Shown in pieces: positions 1 to 7,724 of a stretch of 23,533 nucleotides of DNA. A program made the translations under genes and the position numbers. Position 1 is the stretch's first letter. Each line of letters begins with the position of its first letter. Source of the DNA: an uncultured Eubacteriales bacterium (GTDB lineage: Bacteria > Bacillota > Clostridia > Lachnospirales > Lachnospiraceae); assembly GCA_902783795.1 (NCBI GenBank), contig CACZSO010000118.1, positions 1-23,533 of the forward strand, in the 5' to 3' direction. The notes under the pieces are model-generated. The model had not been told where the DNA came from and searched no databases. It saw only the letters and a program-made list of their open reading frames with translations.

Positions 1-194
1 CATTATCCTAAAAATCCGGAAGAAATAAAAGAAACCAAAGGTTTATCCTGCTATTTCCGGAGTCTACATTGTACCACTGCCTTCTTCACATATCCATCTG
101 GCAGTCCATGAGTCCGGCATCTGAAAATCCTATCAGTACTTGAATTTTTCCTGCCCTCACTAAACCACTGCTTTATAAGCCGGGTCCAAGACAT
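1..194. other. left edge, no convincing gene
   Basis: About 190 bases before the first terminator. I see no gene with a start, a ribosome site and a good length. The longest leftward open frame (194 down to 51, 47 codons, Arg/Lys-rich end) starts inside the T-run of the neighbouring terminator and has no Shine-Dalgarno, so I do not call it. A rightward frame open from base 1 ends at TGA 109-111 and could be the tail of something outside the window, but its composition gives no support. Confidence 0.3.
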
Positions 195-227
195 AAAAAA
201 GCCCTCCATCCTTACGGACAGAGGGCT
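195..227 (-). terminator. intrinsic terminator of the nucleoside kinase gene
   Basis: Read leftward, a 7-bp stem AGCCCTC / GAGGGCT (227-221 with 206-200) closes a 14-nt loop and runs straight into a T-run (200-195). It lies 20 bp beyond the stop codon of the leftward kinase gene. Confidence 0.85.
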
Positions 228-247
228 GAATACAGCTATTCAGATCA

Positions 248-1840
248 TCAGCCGATAAATTCTCTTATGAGGGAATTTGCCGGTATATCTTTATTATCCG
301 GCAGACCTTTCACCTTAGCCAGGATATCCGTCAGCCGATGTACTTCCGGCATTACGGGTGAATTCCTGTCTACCGCCTCCAATGCAGCGGCAGCCTGCTT
401 TTTAAGTGCTGAAGCCTCGTACACCAATGTCGTATTGATCATGGCGTCACAATCTTCTAAGTACGGGAAAATATTTTTCTCTTCCCCTGCGCGTACACTC
501 TTCCATCCCGCCAATGTATGCTCCGCAGAATATCCTCTGGTGCGGATGTCTCTCACGATCCGCCGCAGTTTCCGGATATCACTGGAAGACATGCGGTTAT
601 GGTGGTCCACATTGATCAAGGTCAATGCATTGACCGCCAGCTTGAAAACGGTCAGATCCTTCAAAAGATCCAGGACGATGGGATTGAAGGCATGGATACC
701 CTCGATGATCAGAATACCGTTTTCAGGAAGGAATGTCTCCTCCTCCTCATACCAGGGAGAACCGCTGATAAAATCGAAATGGCGCTTTTTAACACCTTCT
801 CCCCGGATCAGGGCATACATCTGCGCGGCAAAATCCTCCAGGTCTTCACAGTCGATGCTTTCATAATCCACGGTCCCGTCCGGTCCGGGAAGGATGTCCT
901 TCCGGTCTTTGAAATAATCATCCATGGAGATCACCATGGGGAACATGCCCTGCACCATGAACTGGATCCTCAGCCGGTATGCCGAGGTGGTCTTTCCGGA
1001 GGAGCTGGGGCCGGTAAGCAGTACGGCCTTCGCGTTCCGTTCTATGGCCCGGGCGGCAGCATCGGCAAAACTGTTCTCCTGCAGGATCTCGCAGACACTG
1101 ATCATATCATGGTAATTACCCTCAGCCACCTTCTGGTTCAAATCCCCCAGATAATGGATGCCGTGGATCTTCGACCAACTGTCCATGGTCTTGAAGGTCT
1201 TGGCCAGCGAACTGTACTTCTTCGGCAATTCCAGGGAATCCAGCGCAGATTTGGAGGGGAAGGACACCAGAAGCCCCATATCCTCCAGCCTTACATCAAA
1301 CAAGTACAAAAAGCCGCAGGACGGCACCAGGGTATTGATGGAAAAATCTGCGTAATCCTTCAGCTGATAGATCAGGTAATGCCCCATCGTCCGGGTGATG
1401 TCCTGCCAGCGCTGGCTAATGACCTCCTGGATGTTCTTCTCATTGGCTGTCAGCCGCATGATGGGCTGATCCTCTGTTACCCAGGTCTGCATAAGAGAAA
1501 GCACCCGGTCCAGCTCCTCCTGCTTCGGCGCCGCCGGATACACTTCCACGTATTCGCCGCGATAAATGGAATGGGCACACTCCAGGGTATACTCAGGGTA
1601 CAGCTCATGGAAAGCCGCATACAGCATAAATAACACGCTTCTTTTAAAGATCCGCTGTCCGTCTGTGATGGAAAGAGGGATAAACTCCACCTGGTCCCCT
1701 TCGTTCAGTACAGATGCCAATGAAGCGATCTTCCCGTTAATATATGCGCCTACGATCCGGCCTGTATTATCCTGCACCAGCTGCTGAGCCGTGGTACCTG
1801 GACTCACTGATGTTATATTGCCTTCCAAGATAATATTCAT
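248..1840 (-). CDS. TGS-domain nucleoside (uridine) kinase family protein
   Basis: A 530-aa P-loop kinase related to uridine kinase/phosphoribulokinase, expected to phosphorylate a nucleoside in the cytoplasm; the true substrate is not certain. The N-terminus (about residues 1-60) resembles a TGS domain and residues 60-200 resemble the second N-terminal domain of threonyl-tRNA synthetase, an architecture common in Bacillota. The kinase half has Walker A GPSSSGKT (277-284), MDDYF (306-310), the DYESID segment (325-330), IIEGIHAFNP (379-388) and an Arg-rich lid LRRIVRDIRTRG (425-436). Length is normal for this long form; plain Udk is about 210 aa. Start: ATG at 1840, with AAGGAG 8-10 nt upstream. 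It stands alone, is transcribed divergently from the SNF2 gene and is closed by a terminator at 195-227. Family confidence is high, substrate confidence low. Confidence 0.9.
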   Translation of the reverse strand: MNIILEGNITSVSPGTTAQQLVQDNTGRIVGAYINGKIASLASVLNEGDQVEFIPLSITDGQRIFKRSVLFMLYAAFHELYPEYTLECAHSIYRGEYVEVYPAAPKQEELDRVLSLMQTWVTEDQPIMRLTANEKNIQEVISQRWQDITRTMGHYLIYQLKDYADFSINTLVPSCGFLYLFDVRLEDMGLLVSFPSKSALDSLELPKKYSSLAKTFKTMDSWSKIHGIHYLGDLNQKVAEGNYHDMISVCEILQENSFADAAARAIERNAKAVLLTGPSSSGKTTSAYRLRIQFMVQGMFPMVISMDDYFKDRKDILPGPDGTVDYESIDCEDLEDFAAQMYALIRGEGVKKRHFDFISGSPWYEEEETFLPENGILIIEGIHAFNPIVLDLLKDLTVFKLAVNALTLINVDHHNRMSSSDIRKLRRIVRDIRTRGYSAEHTLAGWKSVRAGEEKNIFPYLEDCDAMINTTLVYEASALKKQAAAALEAVDRNSPVMPEVHRLTDILAKVKGLPDNKDIPANSLIREFIG

Positions 1841-1893
1841 TATATGTTTACTCCTTTACTGCTGCTTCGAGACATACTCAATATTCTACTTTA

Positions 1894-1922
1894 AAAGTAC
1901 CATAAATAAAAGCAGGAATCAA
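1894..1922 (-). promoter_or_regulatory. probable promoter of the nucleoside kinase
   Basis: Leftward -35 TTGATT (1922-1917), 17-bp spacer, -10 TACTTT (1899-1894), preceded by TATGG as in the two stronger leftward promoters at 5795-5823 and 10032-10060. The -10 matches consensus at only 3 of 6 positions, so the call rests on spacing, the -35 and the shared TATGG extension. Confidence 0.45.
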
Positions 1923-1942
1923 GAGGTTTACTTACACGCCCA

Positions 1943-1971
1943 TTGAAGAATGGATGCTGATATGTTAGAAT
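1943..1971 (+). promoter_or_regulatory. promoter of the SNF2 gene, leaderless arrangement
   Basis: Rightward -35 TTGAAG (1943-1948), exactly 17 bp, then -10 TAGAAT (1966-1971, 5 of 6). The expected start point, 6-7 nt after the -10, falls at 1977-1979, on the ATG of the SNF2 gene (1978). There is no Shine-Dalgarno before that ATG, and an in-frame TAG at 1966-1968 rules out a longer protein. Confidence 0.6.
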
Positions 1972-1977
1972 AACCCT

Positions 1978-4128
1978 ATGAATACAAGAGAACTTAAAAC
2001 CGCAAATCAAATGGCCGCAGCGCTGAAGGATGTCAACACCGCCGCTTTATCTGTGGTGGAGGAAGAGGCTGCCCAGGAAGCGGATGTCCGGAGATGCTGT
2101 GATGCTATCCGGTTAACTGCTGCGAAAGCTTCCCTTTCTGATATTTCCCTGGAAGAACTCCGGAATTCGAAGGCCGGCATCCGGGTATCGGCCCTGGAAG
2201 CCGCCGGATTCAAGGATCTGGGAGCGATTTCCCGGGCAAGTGACCGGGAGCTCACCATGGTAGACGGCATCGGAAAAGTCCAGCTGGCTACCATCCGGAA
2301 TATCATAGCCGGCTTTACAGATAACCTTGCTTCGCGGAAATCTATCCGGATCCCGGATCAGGAACTTACAAAAGAAGAATCTGACCTGGTGACAGCCATA
2401 GCCCGCTGCCGGGGCTGTTCCCTTGTAAGAAAAGATATAAAAAACCTGCAGAAAGACCTGCAGGATTTTACCGAGGATGTCATTCCCCGGATGTCTATAC
2501 GGAATGCTTTCCATTGGTTTTTCTCCAGCCGGGAGAAAAAAGAGCAGACCGCATCAGCTATTTCCGAGATCTATGGCTTTTTCGAAAGTCCGGATTATGA
2601 GCGTATCATTACCCTTATAAAGAAAAGGAATGAAGCGGTCTCCATCACGCCAGAAGAAGCGCTCCGGGATTTTAAGAGAAACAGCGCCGCTTACTACGCC
2701 CTCATCGAATCCCTGGGCGGGAGCGGCATCTCAAAAGACCTGGTCTACAGCAGCATCCCTGCCAGAATGGCGGCGGAGATCGATGCGCGCCAGCTTCTTG
2801 ACGAAGCGTTTATCGGGACCCTCAGGTCCTATCAGTCCTTCGGTGCCAAATATATATTGGCCCAGAAAAAGGTGCTGCTCGGGGATGAAATGGGCCTGGG
2901 AAAGACCATCCAGGCCATAGCCGCCATGTGCGACCTTTATACCCGGGATCCCGGCAGCCGCTTCCTCATCATCTGCCCCGCTTCTGTCCTGATCAACTGG
3001 TGCCGGGAGATCCGGAAGTTCAGTGACATTCCTGCCCACCTGCTCCACGGAATCGAGCTGCTGAATGACTTCCGCCGCTGGGTGATTGAAGGCGGAGCGG
3101 CGGTGACAAACTACGAAAGCATGGGCCGGATCATCCAGGAGATCGATGAAAAGATACCGCTGAAAATGCTGGTGATCGATGAAGCCCATTATATTAAGAA
3201 TCCGGATGCCCTTCGGACCCAGTATATCCACCGGCTGAGAAACGATGCCGAGCATATCCTGATGATGACCGGCACGCCCCTCGAAAACCGCGTGGATGAA
3301 ATGTGTTCCCTGATCGATTTTATCCGCCCTGACATGACAGAGGAAGTCCGCCGTTCCGCCTATATGAGCCATGTGCCGGAATTCCGGGAAATGATCGCCC
3401 CCTTCTACTTAAGACGGACCCGGGCCCAGGTGCTGGAAGAACTGCCTCCCATTCAGGAAGAGCAGGAATGGTGCGCCATGACATCAGAAGACCGCAGCGC
3501 TTACGCTGAAAAGGTGGCGGACAGGAACTTCACCGGCATGCGGCGGGTCTCTTTCCTGCAGGATCATATGGCACAGTCCTCTAAAGCTAAGCGGCTTCTG
3601 GAGATCGCGGAAGAAGCGCTTTCGGAAGGCCGGAAGATGGTCATCTATTCCTTCTTCCGGGAGACAGCTGCAAAAGTCACCACCCTGCTTCAGGACCGGG
3701 TCATCGGCTGTATCAGCGGGGATACGGACATAGCGGAGCGCCAGAGACTCATTGACCGCTTCACCGCAGCTCCTGACGGCAGCATCCTGGTCTGCCAGGT
3801 ACAGGCCGGCGGGACCGGACTGAATATTCAGGCCGCCAGCATAGCCGTCTTCTGTGAGCCGCAGATCAAGCCCTCGCTGACGAACCAGGCCATATCCCGT
3901 CTCTACCGCATGGGTCAGGTCCGCAATGTACTGGTCTTCCACCTGCTCTGCGAAGATACCGTGGATGAAGCAGTAATGCGGATCCTGGAACGCAAGCAGC
4001 AGGAATTCGATACCTTTGCGGATGAATCCGTCATGGCCGACGCCCTTAGGGATATCATCGACAATGACTGGATCCGTGATTTTATAGAAGAAGAACGGCA
4101 GAAGTATCTTCCTGCCGTCATCAGTTAA
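1978..4128 (+). CDS. HhH-containing SNF2-family DEAH helicase
   Basis: A 716-aa SF2 ATPase of the SNF2/Rad54 class, expected to translocate on duplex DNA and remodel protein-DNA complexes. Visible motifs: helix-hairpin-helix-like segment about 86-112 (VDGIGKVQLATIRNI), Walker A DEMGLGKT (303-310), DEAH (401-404), TGTPLENR (431-438), GGTGLN (611-616) and motif VI QAISRLYRMGQ (637-647). Both RecA lobes are complete. Residues 120-280 are not recognised; there is no SWIM zinc motif, which many bacterial SNF2 proteins carry. No methylase, nuclease or defence gene is adjacent, so a defence role has no support here. The start lacks a ribosome site but sits on a predicted transcription start, and the next in-frame ATG (codon 12) also lacks one. 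It ends 10 bp from the convergent esterase gene. Helicase family is certain; cellular role unknown. Confidence 0.92.
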   Translation: MNTRELKTANQMAAALKDVNTAALSVVEEEAAQEADVRRCCDAIRLTAAKASLSDISLEELRNSKAGIRVSALEAAGFKDLGAISRASDRELTMVDGIGKVQLATIRNIIAGFTDNLASRKSIRIPDQELTKEESDLVTAIARCRGCSLVRKDIKNLQKDLQDFTEDVIPRMSIRNAFHWFFSSREKKEQTASAISEIYGFFESPDYERIITLIKKRNEAVSITPEEALRDFKRNSAAYYALIESLGGSGISKDLVYSSIPARMAAEIDARQLLDEAFIGTLRSYQSFGAKYILAQKKVLLGDEMGLGKTIQAIAAMCDLYTRDPGSRFLIICPASVLINWCREIRKFSDIPAHLLHGIELLNDFRRWVIEGGAAVTNYESMGRIIQEIDEKIPLKMLVIDEAHYIKNPDALRTQYIHRLRNDAEHILMMTGTPLENRVDEMCSLIDFIRPDMTEEVRRSAYMSHVPEFREMIAPFYLRRTRAQVLEELPPIQEEQEWCAMTSEDRSAYAEKVADRNFTGMRRVSFLQDHMAQSSKAKRLLEIAEEALSEGRKMVIYSFFRETAAKVTTLLQDRVIGCISGDTDIAERQRLIDRFTAAPDGSILVCQVQAGGTGLNIQAASIAVFCEPQIKPSLTNQAISRLYRMGQVRNVLVFHLLCEDTVDEAVMRILERKQQEFDTFADESVMADALRDIIDNDWIRDFIEEERQKYLPAVIS

Positions 4129-4138
4129 CTTCTCTTTA

Positions 4139-4915
4139 TCAGGGAAGTGTCTTTATGAACTTCTCCACCTGCTGGTCCCAGAAGCGCCATTCATGAGCAT
4201 AAGGCGCTTCATCCCAGACCACGTCATAACCCAGTTTTTTCAGGTGCTCCCTGTATTCCACATTGATATCATACAGGCCATCTTTTGTCCCGCAGGAAAG
4301 GTATATGGGCGGCAGGGGATTTCCTGATGCTGCCCTCTCCTCAGCGGTATAAAATTCATCATACTGAGAGCCCAGGACCTTATCGGGATCACCAAAAGTC
4401 TCCTCTCCGCTTAAGGCATTGAAACCGCCGGCAGCATAGCGCCGCGGAATGCCGAAACCTGCAGAAAAAGCTGCGATCCTGGAATACCGCTCCGGATGCC
4501 TCAGGCCTATCCGCATGGCACCGTATCCGCCCATCGACAGACCAGCTATGTAATTATCCTCCGGCATATCAGAGGTTGGAAACGTGCCGTGCACCAGTTC
4601 CCACAGCTTTTCCGTGACTACATCTTCCCAGGGAATACCGGCTGCCTGATTGACCCACCAGCCATTATTCCCGGTAGGACAGACCACGATCAGCCCCTTC
4701 TCTTCCGCATAGACTTCCACCATAGAATATCGGGGCCAGTCTGCTGCATTGCCCCGGGCACCGTGAAGCAGCCACAGGACCGGCAGATTCCTGTTTTCAT
4801 AATATTCTTTTTCCGAGATCCCGGCTTCCTGTGCCTTCAGGCTTTTCATATATTCCGGGATCATCACATCTAACGTTACATCCGGCAGACCGGTATGGAT
4901 CTGTAAACGTGCCAT
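4139..4915 (-). CDS. tributyrin-esterase-type alpha/beta hydrolase (second of pair)
   Basis: A 258-aa cytoplasmic serine esterase of the EstA/esterase-D group, which hydrolyses short acyl esters, sometimes from sugars. It shows the oxyanion segment WLLHGARGN (48-56), nucleophile elbow GLSMGGYGA with Ser127, and a probable triad completed by Asp212 (CGTKDGLYD) and His241 (YAHEWRFWD). Length is typical and there is no signal peptide. Its ATG overlaps the stop of the upstream paralogue (TGATG, one shared base at 4915), so it is probably translated by coupling; AGGAGA lies just before the junction. It shares the promoter at 5795-5823. Physiological substrate is not deducible. Confidence 0.88.
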   Translation of the reverse strand: MARLQIHTGLPDVTLDVMIPEYMKSLKAQEAGISEKEYYENRNLPVLWLLHGARGNAADWPRYSMVEVYAEEKGLIVVCPTGNNGWWVNQAAGIPWEDVVTEKLWELVHGTFPTSDMPEDNYIAGLSMGGYGAMRIGLRHPERYSRIAAFSAGFGIPRRYAAGGFNALSGEETFGDPDKVLGSQYDEFYTAEERAASGNPLPPIYLSCGTKDGLYDINVEYREHLKKLGYDVVWDEAPYAHEWRFWDQQVEKFIKTLP

Positions 4916-5718
4916 CAGAATCTCTCCTTTCTAACCGTTGATCTGGTGAGGGGCAGCCACTCCAGAAAATCCTTCAAAGCAGCATCCCAGAATTCAAAAT
5001 TATGAGTACCCGGCCGCTGTATAAACGTATGGTCCATGTTCAGTTTCATAAAGTGATCCCGGGCTGTTATATTGAAGTCCCAGGTGAAATCTTCCGTACC
5101 CACAGTCTGGAAGGATTTCGGCATTTCCCGGCCTTCTTCCTTCAGTTTTGACGTCAGATAGAGAATATCCCTGTCTGTCCCGGTGATCTTCTCACTGTCA
5201 AAGGACGGATCCCCGGCATGCAGGCGTCTCACATCCTCCGCCACATCCAATGGGCTGGAGAAGGAACCTACACAGGCATACATATCCGGGTGCGTCATAG
5301 CGCAGCGGTAGGAAAAATATCCGCCATAGGACAGACCGGCTATAAAATTATCCTGACGCCTTGGGGAGATCGGGAACATAAACCGCATGGCTTCCGGCAG
5401 TTCTTCTGTCATAAAGCCCATGATATCAATGTCTTTCCGAGTCCCCGCCAGGTCCAGAATGGTGGGCATGATCACGATAAGCTGCGCTGCATCGCAGGCA
5501 CGCTGGATCATGGCATCTAATGCCCAGGCGGTGTAATCATCCCCGCCTCCATGTATCAGCCACAGCACCTGATAAACTTCATTTTTGTCATATGAGGCTT
5601 TCGGAACAGCACCTCGTCCCCCCATGCCAGCCGGCCGTTTTTTTGACGGCAGAAAAACAGAGATATCCGTTTTCCCATGAAGCCTGCCTGACATCATCGT
5701 CAATCTTACATAAGCCAT
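4915..5718 (-). CDS. tributyrin-esterase-type alpha/beta hydrolase (first of pair)
   Basis: A 267-aa paralogue of the following gene, same fold and order of motifs: VLWLIHGGGDDYTAW (51-65) for the oxyanion region, GLSYGGYFS with nucleophile Ser130, acidic residue in GTEDFTWD (Asp210 or Asp214) and His239 in GTHNFEFWD. It differs by an insert near 26-45 rich in Gly, Lys and Arg (KKRPAGMGGRGAVPK), which may form a cap or surface loop. Start ATG at 5718 has AGGAGG 6-8 nt upstream. It leads a two-gene unit with the 4139-4915 esterase. The pair of diverged copies suggests two related ester substrates, or a heteromer; this is inference. Confidence 0.88.
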   Translation of the reverse strand: MAYVRLTMMSGRLHGKTDISVFLPSKKRPAGMGGRGAVPKASYDKNEVYQVLWLIHGGGDDYTAWALDAMIQRACDAAQLIVIMPTILDLAGTRKDIDIMGFMTEELPEAMRFMFPISPRRQDNFIAGLSYGGYFSYRCAMTHPDMYACVGSFSSPLDVAEDVRRLHAGDPSFDSEKITGTDRDILYLTSKLKEEGREMPKSFQTVGTEDFTWDFNITARDHFMKLNMDHTFIQRPGTHNFEFWDAALKDFLEWLPLTRSTVRKERF

Positions 5719-5794
5719 ATAGTATCCTCCTAAAATAAAACTCTTTCCATACTATCACTGTTATAAAAACCTTAAGGTGTGCTGTGACACCATT

Positions 5795-5823
5795 ATCATA
5801 CCATATAAACGTTTCTGATTCAA
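5795..5823 (-). promoter_or_regulatory. promoter of the esterase pair (extended -10 type)
   Basis: Leftward -35 TTGAAT (5823-5818), 17-bp spacer, -10 TATGAT (5800-5795) with the extension TATGG immediately before it, giving a TG-type extended -10. The block from TTCGTTGAA to ATGG matches the promoter at 10032-10060 at 31 of 40 aligned positions. Confidence 0.75.
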
Positions 5824-5897
5824 CGAAGCGAGCTCCCGGAACCGAATCCTTTTCCCGCAGATGAGTTGACGCAAAACAGTAACTCACAGGTTTTATA

Positions 5898-5926
5898 TTG
5901 ACATCCCTCCTGTTTCCTTCTATCCT
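5898..5926 (+). promoter_or_regulatory. promoter of the ABC transporter unit
   Basis: Consensus -35 TTGACA (5898-5903), 17-bp spacer, -10 TATCCT (5921-5926, 4 of 6). The start point would be near 5933, giving a very short leader that just includes the AGGAGG at 5934-5939. It lies about 75 bp from the divergent esterase promoter. Confidence 0.55.
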
Positions 5927-5944
5927 TTTTTGCAGGAGGCTTTT

Positions 5945-7696
5945 ATGACTAAAATGATATTCAGGCTATTGAAAATGGCGCGGCCGTACTGGGGGCTGCT
6001 CGCTGTTTCGACTGCCGCTCTGATATTAGCATCTCTGGCCGGCCTGGTCACGCCTGAGATCGTAAGGACATTGACCCGGACATTGACCACCTTTTCAGGA
6101 ACACCTCAGGAGATCATGCCGGTGCTCTGGAAAATGATGGCCATTCTGGTCGCTGCCTATCTGATCCGCGCCCTGGCGCGGTTTACTGCTATGGCCGTCA
6201 GCCATGTGGCTGCCTGGAGATTCGTCCCGAAACTGACTTTTCAGATCTATGATAAGCTGCAGTCACTGTCCATGAAGTATTACCAGGATAAGCAGACCGG
6301 CCAGCTCATGAGCCGTATGGTCAATGATACGCGGCTCATTGAACTGCTGATCGCCCATGCACTTCCGGATCTTCTGGGAAGCCTGCTGCTGGTCACAGGC
6401 GTTTCCATCATGCTGTTCAGGATCAACTGGATGCTGGCCTTGATCACCCTCATACCTGTTCCTTTCATCATCTATACAAGCACGTTCTATTCCAAAAAAG
6501 TGGCACCACTGTTCCGGATCAACCAGCAGGTCCTGGGCGAGCTGAACGGCGCTCTTCAGGATAATCTTTCCGGCATGAAAGAGATCCAGGCTTTCAGTCA
6601 GGAAATGAAGGAACACCTTAGGATGGATAAGCTCAGGAAACGTTATGAAGAGGTCAATATACGGGCCAATTTCGTGAACGGCATTTTCCATCCCGGCATC
6701 GAATTCCTGACCTCCATGGGCACCGTAGTCATTATCGGGATCGGCGGTTATCTGGCCGTCAGGGGGTCGCTTGCGGTGGCCGATGTTGTGGGTTTTGTCA
6801 TGTATCTGGCTTTATTCTATACCCCTGTCACCCAACTGGCGCGGCTCACGGAAGATGTGCAGAATTCCTTCGCCGGTGCTGTCCGGATCTTTGAAGTACT
6901 GGATGCCGAGCCGGATGTCTGGGAAAAACAGGACGCTGCCACCCTTCCAAAGGGGACAGGTGCTTTCAGTTTTGATCATGTGAGCTTTCACTATCTGGAA
7001 GAGGAACCGGTGCTTCAGGATATTTCCTTCACTGTAAATCCCGGAGAGATGGTGGCACTGGTAGGCCCCACCGGTGTGGGAAAAACCACCATCGTTTCCC
7101 TGCTGGAACGCTTCTATGACCCGGTCGAGGGCGTCATAAGCATTGACGGCACCGATATCCGGGATATAACCCTGCACTCCCTGAGAGAACAGATCTCTCT
7201 GGTGCTGCAGGATGTGTTCCTCTTCAATGGAACCATAGCAGAAAATATAGCCTATGGTGTTTCGGAAGCCACCCGGGAAGAGATCATAGAAGCCGCGAAA
7301 ATTGCTTCTGCAGACAGCTTTATTACGGCAATGCCCCATGGTTATGATACCGTGGTCGGGGAACGGGGTGCCAGGCTTTCCGGCGGCCAGAAGCAGAGGA
7401 TCGCCATTGCGCGTGCTGTCCTTAGAAATTCCCCCATCCTGGTGCTGGACGAAGCGACTTCTGCTGTTGATACGGAAACAGAAGCTCAGATCCAGGATGC
7501 TATAGAACGGCTGGCCGGATCCCGGACGATGCTGGTGATCGCCCACCGGCTTTCCACGGTCATGCGTTCTGACAGGATCATTGTCCTGGAAAACGGCAGG
7601 ATCGCAGAGCAGGGAACACACCGGGAACTGATGGATAAAAACGGACTCTACCGCCATCTCTGGGATATGAGTCTCCGGCTCTCAGAAGGTCTGTGA
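5945..7696 (+). CDS. ABC exporter half-transporter (permease fused to ATPase)
   Basis: A 583-aa type I exporter subunit of the MsbA/LmrA/lipid-A-exporter kind, acting in the cytoplasmic membrane. Residues 1-310 form the transmembrane domain with about six hydrophobic spans (first about 16-38). The ATPase domain has Walker A GPTGVGKTT (374-382), Q-loop Gln422, signature LSGGQKQR (478-485), Walker B ILVLDEA (498-504, catalytic Glu503) and H-loop His534. All ATPase residues are intact, so it should be active, as a homodimer unless a partner is encoded elsewhere. I chose ATG 5945 because CAGGAGG sits 6 nt before it; the TTG at 5930 overlaps that ribosome site. The next gene follows after 28 bp and is probably co-transcribed. 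Exported substrate unknown. Confidence 0.93.
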   Translation: MTKMIFRLLKMARPYWGLLAVSTAALILASLAGLVTPEIVRTLTRTLTTFSGTPQEIMPVLWKMMAILVAAYLIRALARFTAMAVSHVAAWRFVPKLTFQIYDKLQSLSMKYYQDKQTGQLMSRMVNDTRLIELLIAHALPDLLGSLLLVTGVSIMLFRINWMLALITLIPVPFIIYTSTFYSKKVAPLFRINQQVLGELNGALQDNLSGMKEIQAFSQEMKEHLRMDKLRKRYEEVNIRANFVNGIFHPGIEFLTSMGTVVIIGIGGYLAVRGSLAVADVVGFVMYLALFYTPVTQLARLTEDVQNSFAGAVRIFEVLDAEPDVWEKQDAATLPKGTGAFSFDHVSFHYLEEEPVLQDISFTVNPGEMVALVGPTGVGKTTIVSLLERFYDPVEGVISIDGTDIRDITLHSLREQISLVLQDVFLFNGTIAENIAYGVSEATREEIIEAAKIASADSFITAMPHGYDTVVGERGARLSGGQKQRIAIARAVLRNSPILVLDEATSAVDTETEAQIQDAIERLAGSRTMLVIAHRLSTVMRSDRIIVLENGRIAEQGTHRELMDKNGLYRHLWDMSLRLSEGL

Positions 7697-7724
7697 GCCC
7701 TATAGAAAAAAACAGGAGGTATTT

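Noticed and set aside
51..194. 47-codon leftward frame ending in basic residues
   Set aside because: It begins in the terminator T-run and has no Shine-Dalgarno or recognisable family.
518..1633. 371-codon rightward open frame
   Set aside because: It lies wholly antisense to the nucleoside kinase, whose motifs and ribosome site are clear.
1978..4128. SNF2 helicase as part of a defence system such as DISARM
   Set aside because: No methylase, nuclease or phospholipase partner lies nearby; the neighbours are metabolic genes.
4128..4148. Hairpin between the convergent SNF2 and esterase genes as a terminator
   Set aside because: Seven pairs including a G-U, overlapping both stop codons, and no T-run on either side.
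6812..7657. 281-codon leftward frame within the ABC transporter
   Set aside because: It is antisense to the intact ATPase domain and has no start signals.
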